DNA of 57,533 nucleotides from Saccharopolyspora montiporae (GTDB lineage: Bacteria > Actinomycetota > Actinomycetes > Mycobacteriales > Pseudonocardiaceae), in contig NZ_JADEYC010000043.1 of NCBI RefSeq assembly GCF_015209505.1, positions 1 through 57,533 on the forward strand, given 5' to 3'. Under the pieces are notes generated by a model, which was not told the origin of the DNA, ran no database searches, and saw only the letters and a program-made list of their open reading frames with translations. Each line of letters begins with the position of its first letter. Positions within the stretch are counted from its first letter, which is position 1. The position numbers and the translations under genes were made by a program. Positions 14,061 through 22,022 of the stretch are shown here, piece by piece.

Positions 14061-15278
14061 ATGACCGCCCGGGAAGCCCCCGATATCCTGTCCCCGGAGT
14101 TCGCCGCGGACCCGTACTCGCACTACAAGGTCCTCCGGGACGACTTCCCGCTGCTGTGGCACGAACCCACCAATTCCTACATCGTGTCCCGCTTCGAGGA
14201 TGTCAAGAAGGCGTTCAAGGATCCGGTTTTCACCACGCGCAACTACGATTGGCAGCTGGAACCGGTGCACGGGCGCACGATCCTGCAGCTGGAGGGGCGT
14301 GAGCACTCGGTGCGCCGGGCGCTGGTGGCCCCGGCGTTCCGCGGCAGCGAACTGGAGGAGAAGTTCCTGCCGGTGATCGAGCGCAACTCCCGCGAGCTCA
14401 TCGACGGGTTCCGCGCAGCGGGCAAGGCCGACATCGTCGAGGACTACGCCAAGAAGTTCCCGGTGAACGTCATCGCCGACATGCTGGACCTGCCGAAGGA
14501 GGACCGGCCGCAGTTCCGCGAGTGGTACACCGCGATCATCGCGTTCCTGGGCAACCTCAGCCAGGATCCGGACGTGATCGAGGCCGGGATGCGCACCCAG
14601 CGGGAGTTCCAGGAGTACATGATCCCGGTCATCCAGCACCGCAGGCAGAACCTGGGCGATGACCTGCTCTCCGCGCTGTGCACCGCCGAGATCGACGGCA
14701 CGCAGATGAGCGATGAGGACATCAAGGCGTTCTGCAGCCTGCTGCTGGCCGCGGGCGGCGAGACCACCGACAAGGCCATCGCCAGCCTGATGCTCAACCT
14801 GTTCAACAACCCCGAACAGCTCGCCGCGGTGCGCGAGAACCGGGAGCTGATCCCGCAGGCGTTCATCGAAACGCTGCGCTTCACGCCGCCGGTGCACATG
14901 ATCATGCGCGAGCCGGCCGAGGACGTCGAGCTCTCCGGCGGGCTCGCCCCCGCGGGGGCGACGCTGACCTGCCTGATCGGTGCGGCCAACCGGGACGAGC
15001 GCCACTACGCCGATCCGGAGCGCTTCGACCTGTTCCGCGAGGACGTCAACACCCGCACCGCGTTCACCGCCGCGGCCGACCACCTCTCGTTCGCGCTGGG
15101 CAGGCACTTCTGCGTCGGGGCTCTGCTGGCCAAGGCCGAGGTCGAGGTGGGGATCAACCACCTGCTGGACGCCATGCCCGACGTGGAGCTGACCAACAGC
15201 GCCGACCAGCGCGAGCTGGGCGTGTTCACCCGAGGACCGGAGGCGGTCCCGGTGAACTTCGCACCGGCCGGGGTCTGA
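14061..15278 (+). CDS. Cytochrome P450, resembling the CYP134/CypX lineage
   Basis: This 405-residue soluble P450 has the canonical features: I-helix AAGGETTD (230-237) with the acid/alcohol-type pair, ExxR at E270-R273, and heme loop FALGRHFCVG with C351. From memory, segments such as CLIGAANRDE, the GDDLLSALCTAEIDGT stretch and the C-terminal FTRGPEAVPV resemble Bacillus CypX (CYP134), which oxidises cyclodileucine to pulcherriminic acid; that relationship needs alignment. No cyclodipeptide synthase is in the window, so the substrate is unknown. ATG 14061 follows GAGGAG. It faces the conservon P450 tail to tail, 55 bases apart. Ferredoxin and reductase partners are not local. Confidence 0.88.
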   Translation: MTAREAPDILSPEFAADPYSHYKVLRDDFPLLWHEPTNSYIVSRFEDVKKAFKDPVFTTRNYDWQLEPVHGRTILQLEGREHSVRRALVAPAFRGSELEEKFLPVIERNSRELIDGFRAAGKADIVEDYAKKFPVNVIADMLDLPKEDRPQFREWYTAIIAFLGNLSQDPDVIEAGMRTQREFQEYMIPVIQHRRQNLGDDLLSALCTAEIDGTQMSDEDIKAFCSLLLAAGGETTDKAIASLMLNLFNNPEQLAAVRENRELIPQAFIETLRFTPPVHMIMREPAEDVELSGGLAPAGATLTCLIGAANRDERHYADPERFDLFREDVNTRTAFTAAADHLSFALGRHFCVGALLAKAEVEVGINHLLDAMPDVELTNSADQRELGVFTRGPEAVPVNFAPAGV

Positions 15279-15287
15279 TCACCGCGA

Positions 15288-15331
15288 CCGGTCCCGTCCT
15301 GCGGATGCGGGCGGGACCGGCCGCATCCGCA
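15288..15331. terminator. Interleaved bidirectional hairpins between convergent P450 genes
   Basis: CCGGTCCCG (15288-15296) pairs with CGGGACCGG (15312-15320), and TGCGGATGCGG (15300-15310) pairs with CCGCATCCGCA (15321-15331). The two stems interleave, so they exclude each other or form a pseudoknot. The position between two convergent stops points to a bidirectional terminator. Confidence 0.65.
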
Positions 15332-15333
15332 AC

Positions 15334-16596
15334 TCAGCGCACCGGGACCCCGGGGCTGAACTGCACCGGCAGTTCGGCCAGTCCGCGCATCCACACCGAC
15401 GGCAGCCACACCAGGTCGTCGGCGCGCACCGACAGCGCCAAATCCGGCAACCGCTCCAGCAGCACCTCGATGGCCGTGCGGGCGATGACCTCGCCGGTCT
15501 GCGGACCGGGATAGGGGCAGCCGTGCTCGCCGTGGCCGAACGACAGGTGCGCGTCGTTGCCGATCGAGTCCGAGTAGAAGTCCGGCCGCACGTGCGGATC
15601 CGTGTTCGCCGCGGCGAATCCCAGCACCAGCATGTCCCCGGTGCGGATGCGCTGCCCGCCCAGGTTGGTGTCCCGGGTGGCGAAGCGCCCGATGAAGTTC
15701 TGCGTGGGCGTGTCCTCCCAGAGCACCTCGGTCAGCGCCTGGCCCACGCTGCGCCGGCCACCGGTGAAGGTGACCGCGAACCGGATGTCGGTGAGCATCA
15801 ACCGGATCGCGTTGCCGATCCAGTAGGCCACCGGTTGCTGCGCCGCGGTGAGCACCACCAGCAGGTCCTGCAGCAGCTCCTCATCGCTGAGCCCGGCCGC
15901 GTGGTCGAGCATCCGCGAGGGCACGTCCGGGCCGCGGCGCTGCTTCTTGGTCTCCACCAGCGCGCGCATCCGGTCGTAGATGCGCTGGTAGGCCGCCACG
16001 CCGTCGTCGCTGGCGACCGTGTCGGTGAGGTCCTGCATGAGCGGCCCGGCTTCGTCGTCGGCCATCCCGTACAGCCGCGCCATCACCCGCAGCGGCATCG
16101 GATGCGCGAACTGGGCCATCAGGTCGGATTGCCCGCTGCCGGTGAACTCGTCGATGAGCCCGTCGGCGACCTGTTCGCACGCCGAGCGCAGCTCGAAGGG
16201 GTCCACGGCAGCCAGGGCGTCGCCGACCGCTCCGGTGCGTCGCCGGTGCTCGGCTCCTTCGGTGAACATCAGGCTGGGCGTGTAGCCCACGAACGGCATC
16301 AGCGGCCAGTCGTCCGGAACCCGGTCCCAGGCGTTCCACCGCCGCGTGTCCCGGGCGAACAGCCCGGGATTGGACTCGACCTGGCAGACCTCGGAGTAGC
16401 CGAGCACGAACCACGCGGGCAACCCGCCTTCGAGCTCGACCGGGGCCACCGGGCCGTGCGTGGTGCGCAGCTTGCGGTACATCTCGCCGGGGTTCTGCTG
16501 GAAACGCGTCCCGTGCAAGGGGATCCGGGCCTGCCGGGTGGGGGCCTGCGGATCGCTGGTGGGCCAGTTCTCCTCGCGGACGTGCGGTTCGTTCAT
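15334..16596 (-). CDS. cvnE: Conservon cytochrome P450 (CvnE/RarE type)
   Basis: This 420-residue P450 ends the five-gene conservon. The heme loop HLSFGHGEHGCPYPGPQ places the cysteine ligand at C360. The normally universal K-helix ExxR reads E290-V-L-W293, so the arginine is replaced by tryptophan, and the I-helix reads LTAAQQPVAYW without the usual acid/threonine pair. CYP157-type P450s in Streptomyces conservons are known to lack ExxR in the same way, so this is lineage-typical rather than decay. ATG 16596 follows GGAG at seven bases. A regulatory or signalling role, as for the rar operon, is more likely than ordinary drug-type oxidation. Confidence 0.85.
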   Translation of the reverse strand: MNEPHVREENWPTSDPQAPTRQARIPLHGTRFQQNPGEMYRKLRTTHGPVAPVELEGGLPAWFVLGYSEVCQVESNPGLFARDTRRWNAWDRVPDDWPLMPFVGYTPSLMFTEGAEHRRRTGAVGDALAAVDPFELRSACEQVADGLIDEFTGSGQSDLMAQFAHPMPLRVMARLYGMADDEAGPLMQDLTDTVASDDGVAAYQRIYDRMRALVETKKQRRGPDVPSRMLDHAAGLSDEELLQDLLVVLTAAQQPVAYWIGNAIRLMLTDIRFAVTFTGGRRSVGQALTEVLWEDTPTQNFIGRFATRDTNLGGQRIRTGDMLVLGFAAANTDPHVRPDFYSDSIGNDAHLSFGHGEHGCPYPGPQTGEVIARTAIEVLLERLPDLALSVRADDLVWLPSVWMRGLAELPVQFSPGVPVR

Positions 16597-16711
16597 CGCA
16601 ACTCCAATCGGCGGAGACCCCGGCGTGCGCGGCGCACGGCGACCTCCGGGCTGAAACTGGATCCGGGACGTGCACGGCACCCGTCGTTGCGCACCGGCGC
16701 CCGGAAGCGCG

Positions 16712-17347
16712 TCACGCGACGGGCTTCCGCTCGGTCGACATGGTGCGGACGTGGTTGACGAGCTCGATGAGCACGTCCTTGCTGGACTCGCGCTGCCGCG
16801 CGTCGCAGTCGATCAGCGGGACCTCGGGGGGAAGGTCGAGCGCGGTGCGCACCTGGTCCAGCGTCTGCTCCGGCTCGCCGAAGCAGTTGCGCGCCACGAT
16901 GAACGGCATCCCGTGCTCTTCCAGCCGGTCGATGGCGTACCAGCACTCCTCGATCTTGCGCGTGTCGACCATGACCACCGCGCCGAGCGAACCGCTGAAC
17001 AACTGGTCCCACAGGAACCAGAAGCGCTGCTGCCCGGGCGCGCCGAACAGGTAGAGCACGTTGCGCGCGTCCAGCGTGATGCGGCCGAAGTCGAAAGCCA
17101 CCGTGGTGGCGTGCTTGTCGCGCACCGAGCCCGGATCGTCGACACCGACGCCCGCGCGGGTCATGGTTTCCTCGGTACTCAGCGGGCGGATCTCGCTGAC
17201 CGAACCCACCAGGGTCGTCTTGCCGACGGCGAAGCCGCCGACCACCACGATCTTCAACGCGTCGGCCGCGCTGCTGCGCAGCGGATTGCGGGGCTGTGCC
17301 GCGGTCGCCTCGTCCGAGGCGGTCCGCTCAGATGTTCTGGAGTCCAA
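16712..17347 (-). CDS. cvnD: Conservon GTP-binding protein CvnD (MglA-like)
   Basis: This 211-residue small GTPase-like protein has a P-loop GGFAVGKTT (37-45), a Thr-rich switch region (TMTRAGVGVD), a G3-like motif FGAPGQQRFWFLWDQL, and then the hydrophobic VVMVDTRKIEECWYAIDRLE strand and helix. The CvnD family acts with CvnA-C as a membrane-associated complex that resembles a eukaryotic-type G-protein switch and affects antibiotic production and morphology in streptomycetes. It overlaps the cvnC end by 20 bases, so translation is coupled. The P450 gene follows 115 bases downstream. Confidence 0.9.
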   Translation of the reverse strand: MDSRTSERTASDEATAAQPRNPLRSSAADALKIVVVGGFAVGKTTLVGSVSEIRPLSTEETMTRAGVGVDDPGSVRDKHATTVAFDFGRITLDARNVLYLFGAPGQQRFWFLWDQLFSGSLGAVVMVDTRKIEECWYAIDRLEEHGMPFIVARNCFGEPEQTLDQVRTALDLPPEVPLIDCDARQRESSKDVLIELVNHVRTMSTERKPVA

Positions 17348-17690
17348 CGAGCACCTGTTCCAGGAGTTCGGGGGCGGGCAGTTCGTCCTTGCGGCGCGCG
17401 GCCGAGCTGGGTTGCCGTGCGGTGACCCGGTTCGTGTCGAGCAGGTCGCACAGCAGGATCTTCACCACGCTGATCGGCATGTTCAGGTGCGAGGCGATCT
17501 CGGCCACGGCCATCGGGTGGCGGCACAACTCCAGGATGCGCACGCTTTCCGACTGCATCCCGGGCGCCGGATCGCACTCGCTGACGATGAGGGTGACCAC
17601 GTCCAGCGAGCTGCCCTGCGTGCTGGTGCGCCCGCCGGTGACGGTGTAGAAGCGGTCCGGGGTGTTGTCGTGCTCCAGCGGCCCGGCCAT
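17328..17690 (-). CDS. cvnC: Conservon DUF742 protein CvnC
   Basis: This 120-residue protein matches DUF742. The N-terminus is FYTVTGGRTS, followed by the conserved ILELCRHPMAVAEIASHLNM winged-helix-like core (about 53-72) and VVKILLCDLLDTNRV. In studied conservons CvnC interacts with the roadblock protein CvnB and the kinase CvnA. The start ATG (17688-17690) shares one base with the cvnB stop, so the two are coupled; its own end overlaps cvnD by 20 bases. Confidence 0.92.
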   Translation of the reverse strand: MAGPLEHDNTPDRFYTVTGGRTSTQGSSLDVVTLIVSECDPAPGMQSESVRILELCRHPMAVAEIASHLNMPISVVKILLCDLLDTNRVTARQPSSAARRKDELPAPELLEQVLVGLQNI

Positions 17691-18106
17691 CAGGACCGCC
17701 CGATGCCTTCGGCGTCGCGCGGAGGTGAGATGAGGTGGCTGCCGATCTGCTCGACGAGCTCGGTCATCTTGTGCCCGAGGAAGCCCGGGTCGGACTCGGC
17801 TTCGGCGAGCACGGCCAGCAGGGTTCCGTCACCGGCGTCGATGATGACCAGCAGTCCGCCGTCGAACTCGCTCATGGACTGGCGCACTCCGCCGGACCCG
17901 TCGCCGAGCGCTCGGGAGGCGCTGGACGACAGGGACTGGATCCCGCTGGCCACGGCTGCGAACGTCTCCGCCTGGTCTTCGCTGAGCCCGCCGCTGTCGT
18001 AGAGCTTGAGGCCGTCTTTGGACAGCACGACGGCGTGCTTGGTGCTCGGCCTGGTGTCGTCCAGCAGGCGGTCCAGCAGCCAGGTGTGGTCGGTCTCGGG
18101 GGTCAT
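17690..18106 (-). CDS. cvnB: Conservon roadblock/LC7-domain protein CvnB
   Basis: This 138-residue protein has the Roadblock/LC7 fold (about residues 10-115): TWLLDRLLDD, HAVVLSKDGLKLYDSGGLSE, an AATA-like FAAVASGIQSLSSSASRALG helix and LLVIIDAGDGTLLAVLAE. In conservons it regulates the partner GTPase CvnD. ATG 18106 is preferred to upstream starts because the family begins just before the first helix; no clear ribosome site is seen. It lies 92 bases after the cvnA stop and shares its last base with the cvnC start. Confidence 0.88.
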   Translation of the reverse strand: MTPETDHTWLLDRLLDDTRPSTKHAVVLSKDGLKLYDSGGLSEDQAETFAAVASGIQSLSSSASRALGDGSGGVRQSMSEFDGGLLVIIDAGDGTLLAVLAEAESDPGFLGHKMTELVEQIGSHLISPPRDAEGIGRS

Positions 18107-18198
18107 GTCGGTGCGGACGGGTCCGCGCGGACCGCGCCCTTGCCTCCAATCTGTTCGCGTGCAAGGTGTTCCGGCCACGGGGGTGCGGGCCGGTGGGA

Positions 18199-19782
18199 CT
18201 ACGCGCCGGATCCGTCGTCCACATCGGACGCGGCGATGTCACGCCGGGTGACCGAGTTGCGGAACGAGCCCATGCGTCCGGGGTCGGGGCGGGTCCGGTT
18301 CGGGCGGTCCGGACCCGGGCTGGAACCGGGTTCGTGCGGGTGCGCCTGCTCCAGCGTGCGTCCGCGGCGGCGCCGGGGGAGGCCGCCGGTGGCCGAGTCG
18401 CCGGTGGCGGGCTGCTCGGCGCTGTGCCGCCCGGCCCCGGGCTGCTCGGGCACCGCGGGGTCCGCGGTCGCGGTGGGCGAGGCGGTCTCCGGGGTGGGCA
18501 GGGTGCCGCTGGTCCACGATTCCGCGGACCGCGCGGGCGTCGCCGGGGTGCCGCTGTCGCGAATGCCGGACTCCACCGGGCTCGGCGGGTCCTCGACCGG
18601 TTCGTCGCGCGGCGGGTCGGTGAGCAGGTCGCGCGGGATCAGCACCACCACGCCGGTGCCGCCGCGGGACGAGGGCCGGAACGAGACCGTCAGCCCGTGC
18701 TTGCGCGCCAGGCAGCCGACCACGGCCAGGCCCAGCCGGGTGCCGGCCAGCGTGGTGAGGTCCAGCGGGTCGGGGCCTACCGCCTGCACGGCCCGCTCCA
18801 GCACCGGTTCCTTCATGCCCAGACCGCCGTCCTCGATGGTGACCACCAGCCCGCGGTGGCCCTCCTCGGTGTAGACGTAGGCGGACTCCTTCGGCGGGGA
18901 GAACCGGGCCGCGTTGTCCATCAGCTCGGCCAGCGCGCGCATCACGCCTTCCGCGGCGTGGCTGACCACGGCCACGTCGGCGTTGGAGTGCAGCTTGATC
19001 CGCCGGTAGGCGTCGATGCGGCCCACGGCGCCGCGCAGGATGCTCTCCATCGGGATCGGCGTCGGCCACGGGCGGCCGGAGCGGGCGCCGGTCAGCACCG
19101 CGAGACCGTCGGCCACGCGCCCGATGCGGGACGTGCGGTGGTCGAGCTCGAACAGGTCGCCGAGCACCTTCTCCGAATCGCCGTGCCTGCGCTGCATGTC
19201 CCGGAGTTCGGCCAGCATGCCGGTCGCCAGCGCCTGCACCCGGCCCGCGGCGTTCGCGCACGCGGCCAGTGCCGCCGTGCGCCCGCGCTCGCTGTGCCCG
19301 AGTTCGGCGACCACGAGTTCCACCAGGTCCTGGTGTCCCGCGTGCGCGGACGGATCGGTCTCGGCCAGGACGGTCTGCGCCGACCTCCCGTCGCGCAGCC
19401 GCTGGACCAGCGCGGGCAGCGTCTCGTTGACCAGCGTCTCGTGCTCGGTGCGCACCGCGGCCACCTGCGCCTGCGCCCGCTGTTCGGCGTCGGCCACGGC
19501 CCGGCGCGCCTGTTCGGCGGCGTGCTGCTCGGCGGCATCGGCTCGCGCGCGCTGCACGCGGGCGGACAGCGCGCCGCGCACCGCGAGCGGGACCAGCAGG
19601 CACAGCAGGACGGCGGCACCGACGGCGATCCACGCCACCGGCTGCTGTGCTCCCGGTGGGGTGGTGAGCACCGCGGTCGCGGCCGCTGCCCCGGTGACCA
19701 GCGCGGTGATCAGCGCGGCGATCCCGGCCGGGCGGCCGGGGACCGGTGCCGGCGCGGGAGGGGTGAGTGCGTGATCTGTCAT
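18199..19782 (-). CDS. cvnA: Conservon sensor kinase-like ATPase CvnA
   Basis: This 527-residue protein has two N-terminal membrane spans (about 19-41 and 47-69) with almost no external loop. A long Ala/Arg/Gln-rich coiled coil follows (about 74-125), then a dimerisation helix with LFELDHRTSRIGRVADGLAV, and a HATPase domain with ELMDNAARFSPP, EDGGLGM and LGLAVVGCLARKHG. The last 130 residues are a disordered Pro/Thr/Glu-rich tail ending in RRRRGR and acidic stretches. Many CvnA homologues carry a nitrate-sensing-type external domain, which this one lacks. It is the first gene of the minus-strand conservon; a promoter should lie within 19783-20000. Confidence 0.9.
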   Translation of the reverse strand: MTDHALTPPAPAPVPGRPAGIAALITALVTGAAAATAVLTTPPGAQQPVAWIAVGAAVLLCLLVPLAVRGALSARVQRARADAAEQHAAEQARRAVADAEQRAQAQVAAVRTEHETLVNETLPALVQRLRDGRSAQTVLAETDPSAHAGHQDLVELVVAELGHSERGRTAALAACANAAGRVQALATGMLAELRDMQRRHGDSEKVLGDLFELDHRTSRIGRVADGLAVLTGARSGRPWPTPIPMESILRGAVGRIDAYRRIKLHSNADVAVVSHAAEGVMRALAELMDNAARFSPPKESAYVYTEEGHRGLVVTIEDGGLGMKEPVLERAVQAVGPDPLDLTTLAGTRLGLAVVGCLARKHGLTVSFRPSSRGGTGVVVLIPRDLLTDPPRDEPVEDPPSPVESGIRDSGTPATPARSAESWTSGTLPTPETASPTATADPAVPEQPGAGRHSAEQPATGDSATGGLPRRRRGRTLEQAHPHEPGSSPGPDRPNRTRPDPGRMGSFRNSVTRRDIAASDVDDGSGA

Positions 19783-20322
19783 GCGAAACCAGGTCCTCGT
19801 GGCGGTCGGCGTCGTCGCGGCGGGGCCGCGTGGGGGTCGGGGTCGGGGGAGGGCGAGCCGGAACGGATCCGCTCGGCCACACGGCCCGGGCCGTGACTTC
19901 GCTGAGCAATCACCCGTGCACCCTCAGAAGGCGGATGCTATCGGACGTCGGGTGAGCAGTGACCCGGGTGGGGGATCATGGAACGGCTGTCGCGTCGACC
20001 TCCCGGGACGGTCTTGATCACGCTGAGTGGCCTACATCATGCCGGGTGCGCGATGTGCGGTGGCACGCACCCCCGACTGCGCGAGGTGCCCGGACGGCTA
20101 CGGCGGGTACCGATTCTCACCGCGGGTGCCGTTGCGGATACCGGGGAGATTCGGGTGCGGTTTCCGCCACATGATGGATCCCCCGAATGCCCTGCAATTC
20201 CGTTAGCGGTGCCATTAGCCTCGTTGCCCGACTTGAACGGTTGTGCGCCAGTGCGCAGCCGGTCTGCTGCGGGCGGCCCAGCGCCGGCCGCGAGGAATTG
20301 TCCCCGAGGGCTAGAGGGTCCC
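19783..20322. other. Divergent intergenic region between conservon and BCCT gene
   Basis: About 540 bases must carry both outward promoters. A small hairpin GGGTGCG/CGCACCC (20044-20072) is visible. The frame that runs into the transporter upstream of 20323 is open but not membrane-like, so I do not include it in the gene. No riboswitch motif could be recognised. Confidence 0.4.
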
Positions 20323-21960
20323 GTGTTAACGAGATATCTGAAGAAGCACACCAACCCCCCGGTGTTCATCGTCTCCGCGCTGATCACCGTGGGGTTCGTG
20401 CTGTGGGGCGTACTCGCACCGGGCACCATGTCCGACGTCGCCACCGACGTGAACAGCGTCATCACCACGAACTTCGGCTGGTTCTACATCATCAGCGCCA
20501 CGTTCTTCCTGCTGTTCGTGGTGGTGTTGCTGTTCACCCGGTGGGGCTCGGTCCGCCTGGGTCCGCAGGACTCCAAACCGGAGTACTCCAACACCGCCTG
20601 GTTCGCGATGCTGTTCACGGCGGGCATGGGCATCGGGCTGGTCTACTACGCGGTCAGCGAGCCGATCAGCCACTACCTGGAACCGCCGGTCGGCGAAGGC
20701 GGCACGCAGGATGCCGCGAGCAACGCGATGAACTACACGTTCTTCCACTGGGGCGTGCACCCGTGGGCGATCTACATCGTGCTCGGCATGGCGCTGGGCT
20801 ACTTCGCCTTCCGCAAGGGGCTGCCGATGCGCCCCGCGTCCGCGTTCTACCCGCTGATCGGGGACCGGATCTACGGGTGGATCGGCAACCTCGTCGACGT
20901 GCTCGCCGTGTTCGGCACGTTGTTCGGGCTGGCCACCTCGCTGGGCATCGGCGGCCAGCAGGTCGGCGCCGGCCTGGAGACGCTGTTCGGCGTCGAGAAC
21001 ACCACCACGCTGCAGCTGGTGCTGATCCTGGGCATCACCGCGATCGCGATCGTGTCGCTGATGCTCGGGCTGGACAAGGGACTCCGCAGGCTGGCGCTGG
21101 TCAACCTGTGGTTGGCGATGGCGCTGATGCTGTTCGTGTTCTTCTTCGGGCCCTCGCTGGACCTGCTCAACTCGCTGGCCACCAACGTCGGCCACTACGT
21201 GCAGAACCTGCCGCAGACCAGTTTCGAGACGTTCCCGAACGATCCCTCCGGGCAGGAATGGCAGTCCGCGTGGACGCTGTTCTACTGGGGCTGGTGGATC
21301 TCCTGGTCGCCGTTCGTGGGCATGTTCATCGCCCGGGTCTCCTACGGCCGCACCATCCGGGAATTCGTGCTGGGCGGGCTGTTCGCCCCGGTCGGCGCTT
21401 CCATGGTGTGGCTGACCGTCTTCGGCGAGTCCGCGATGTCGCTGCTGCAGGATGACCCGCAGAACCCGCTGGCCCAAGCCGCCGACGAGACCGCCATGTT
21501 CGCGCTGCTGCAGCAGATGCCGGTCAGCGAGATCGTCACCATGCTGGCCTCCGCGCTGGCGATCATCGTGGTGGTGCTGTTCTTCGCGACCTCGTCGGAC
21601 TCCGGTTCGCTGGTGGTCGACATCCTCACCAACGGCGGCGATCCGAATCCGAAGTGGCAGCAGCGGCTGTTCTGGGCCGTGTTGGAGGGGCTCGTCGCCG
21701 CGATCCTGCTGGTGGCCAGCGCCAGCAGCGGGGAGGACGCGCTCAGCGCGCTGCAGACCGCGGCGATCCTGGTCGGGCTGCCGTTCTGCGTGGTGCTGCT
21801 GGTGATGTGCGTCGGACTGGCCAAGGGTCTGGCCGGGGAGCGCGTCGTGGTGCACACCATTCCGCACCCGGCTGACGCGCTGCGCTCCAGCAGCGGCAAG
21901 CAGGAGGCCGAGCCGGAAGCCGAACCGGAGCAGCCGGTCGGCTCGGGCGCCGGTTCCTGA
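20323..21960 (+). CDS. BCCT-family glycine betaine/choline/carnitine transporter
   Basis: This 545-residue secondary transporter has 12 expected spans. Family landmarks are MGIGLVYYAVSEPISHY, GVHPWAIYIVLGMALGYFAF, the aromatic box FYWGWWISWSPFVGMF, IARVSYGRTIREFVLG and FFATSSDSGSLVVD. It takes up trimethylammonium osmolytes by Na+ or H+ symport. The C-terminal tail is short and acidic/Pro-rich (EAEPEAEPEQP), unlike the long basic osmosensory tail of BetP, so regulation may differ. GTG 20323 follows GAGGG and begins nine residues before the first span. A strong hairpin terminates it. Neighbouring NhaA and Ktr genes fit an osmotic or ionic stress theme. Confidence 0.92.
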   Translation: MLTRYLKKHTNPPVFIVSALITVGFVLWGVLAPGTMSDVATDVNSVITTNFGWFYIISATFFLLFVVVLLFTRWGSVRLGPQDSKPEYSNTAWFAMLFTAGMGIGLVYYAVSEPISHYLEPPVGEGGTQDAASNAMNYTFFHWGVHPWAIYIVLGMALGYFAFRKGLPMRPASAFYPLIGDRIYGWIGNLVDVLAVFGTLFGLATSLGIGGQQVGAGLETLFGVENTTTLQLVLILGITAIAIVSLMLGLDKGLRRLALVNLWLAMALMLFVFFFGPSLDLLNSLATNVGHYVQNLPQTSFETFPNDPSGQEWQSAWTLFYWGWWISWSPFVGMFIARVSYGRTIREFVLGGLFAPVGASMVWLTVFGESAMSLLQDDPQNPLAQAADETAMFALLQQMPVSEIVTMLASALAIIVVVLFFATSSDSGSLVVDILTNGGDPNPKWQQRLFWAVLEGLVAAILLVASASSGEDALSALQTAAILVGLPFCVVLLVMCVGLAKGLAGERVVVHTIPHPADALRSSSGKQEAEPEAEPEQPVGSGAGS

Positions 21961-21979
21961 CCGGGCTCCCGCGAAATCC

Positions 21980-22014
21980 GGGGCCCGCGGTCGCTGTCGA
22001 CGACCGCGGGCCCC
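21980..22014. terminator. Bidirectional terminator, perfect 14-bp stem
   Basis: GGGGCCCGCGGTCG (21980-21993) and CGACCGCGGGCCCC (22001-22014) are exact complements around CTGTCGA, with GTTCTCGTTC on the plus-strand 3' side. It sits between the convergent BCCT and BASS-family genes. Confidence 0.8.
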
Positions 22015-22022
22015 GTTCTCGT

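Noticed and set aside
15334..16596. Conservon P450 as a pseudogene because ExxR is missing
   Set aside because: The frame is intact, the heme loop is complete, and the same substitution is typical of conservon P450s.
20040..20180. Possible c-di-AMP (ydaO-type) riboswitch upstream of the osmolyte carrier
   Set aside because: A GGGTGCG hairpin is present, but the conserved core blocks could not be found in order.
19978..20322. 115-residue N-terminal extension of the BCCT transporter
   Set aside because: The extension has no membrane segment or conserved motif; GTG 20323 has a ribosome site and is nine residues before the first span.
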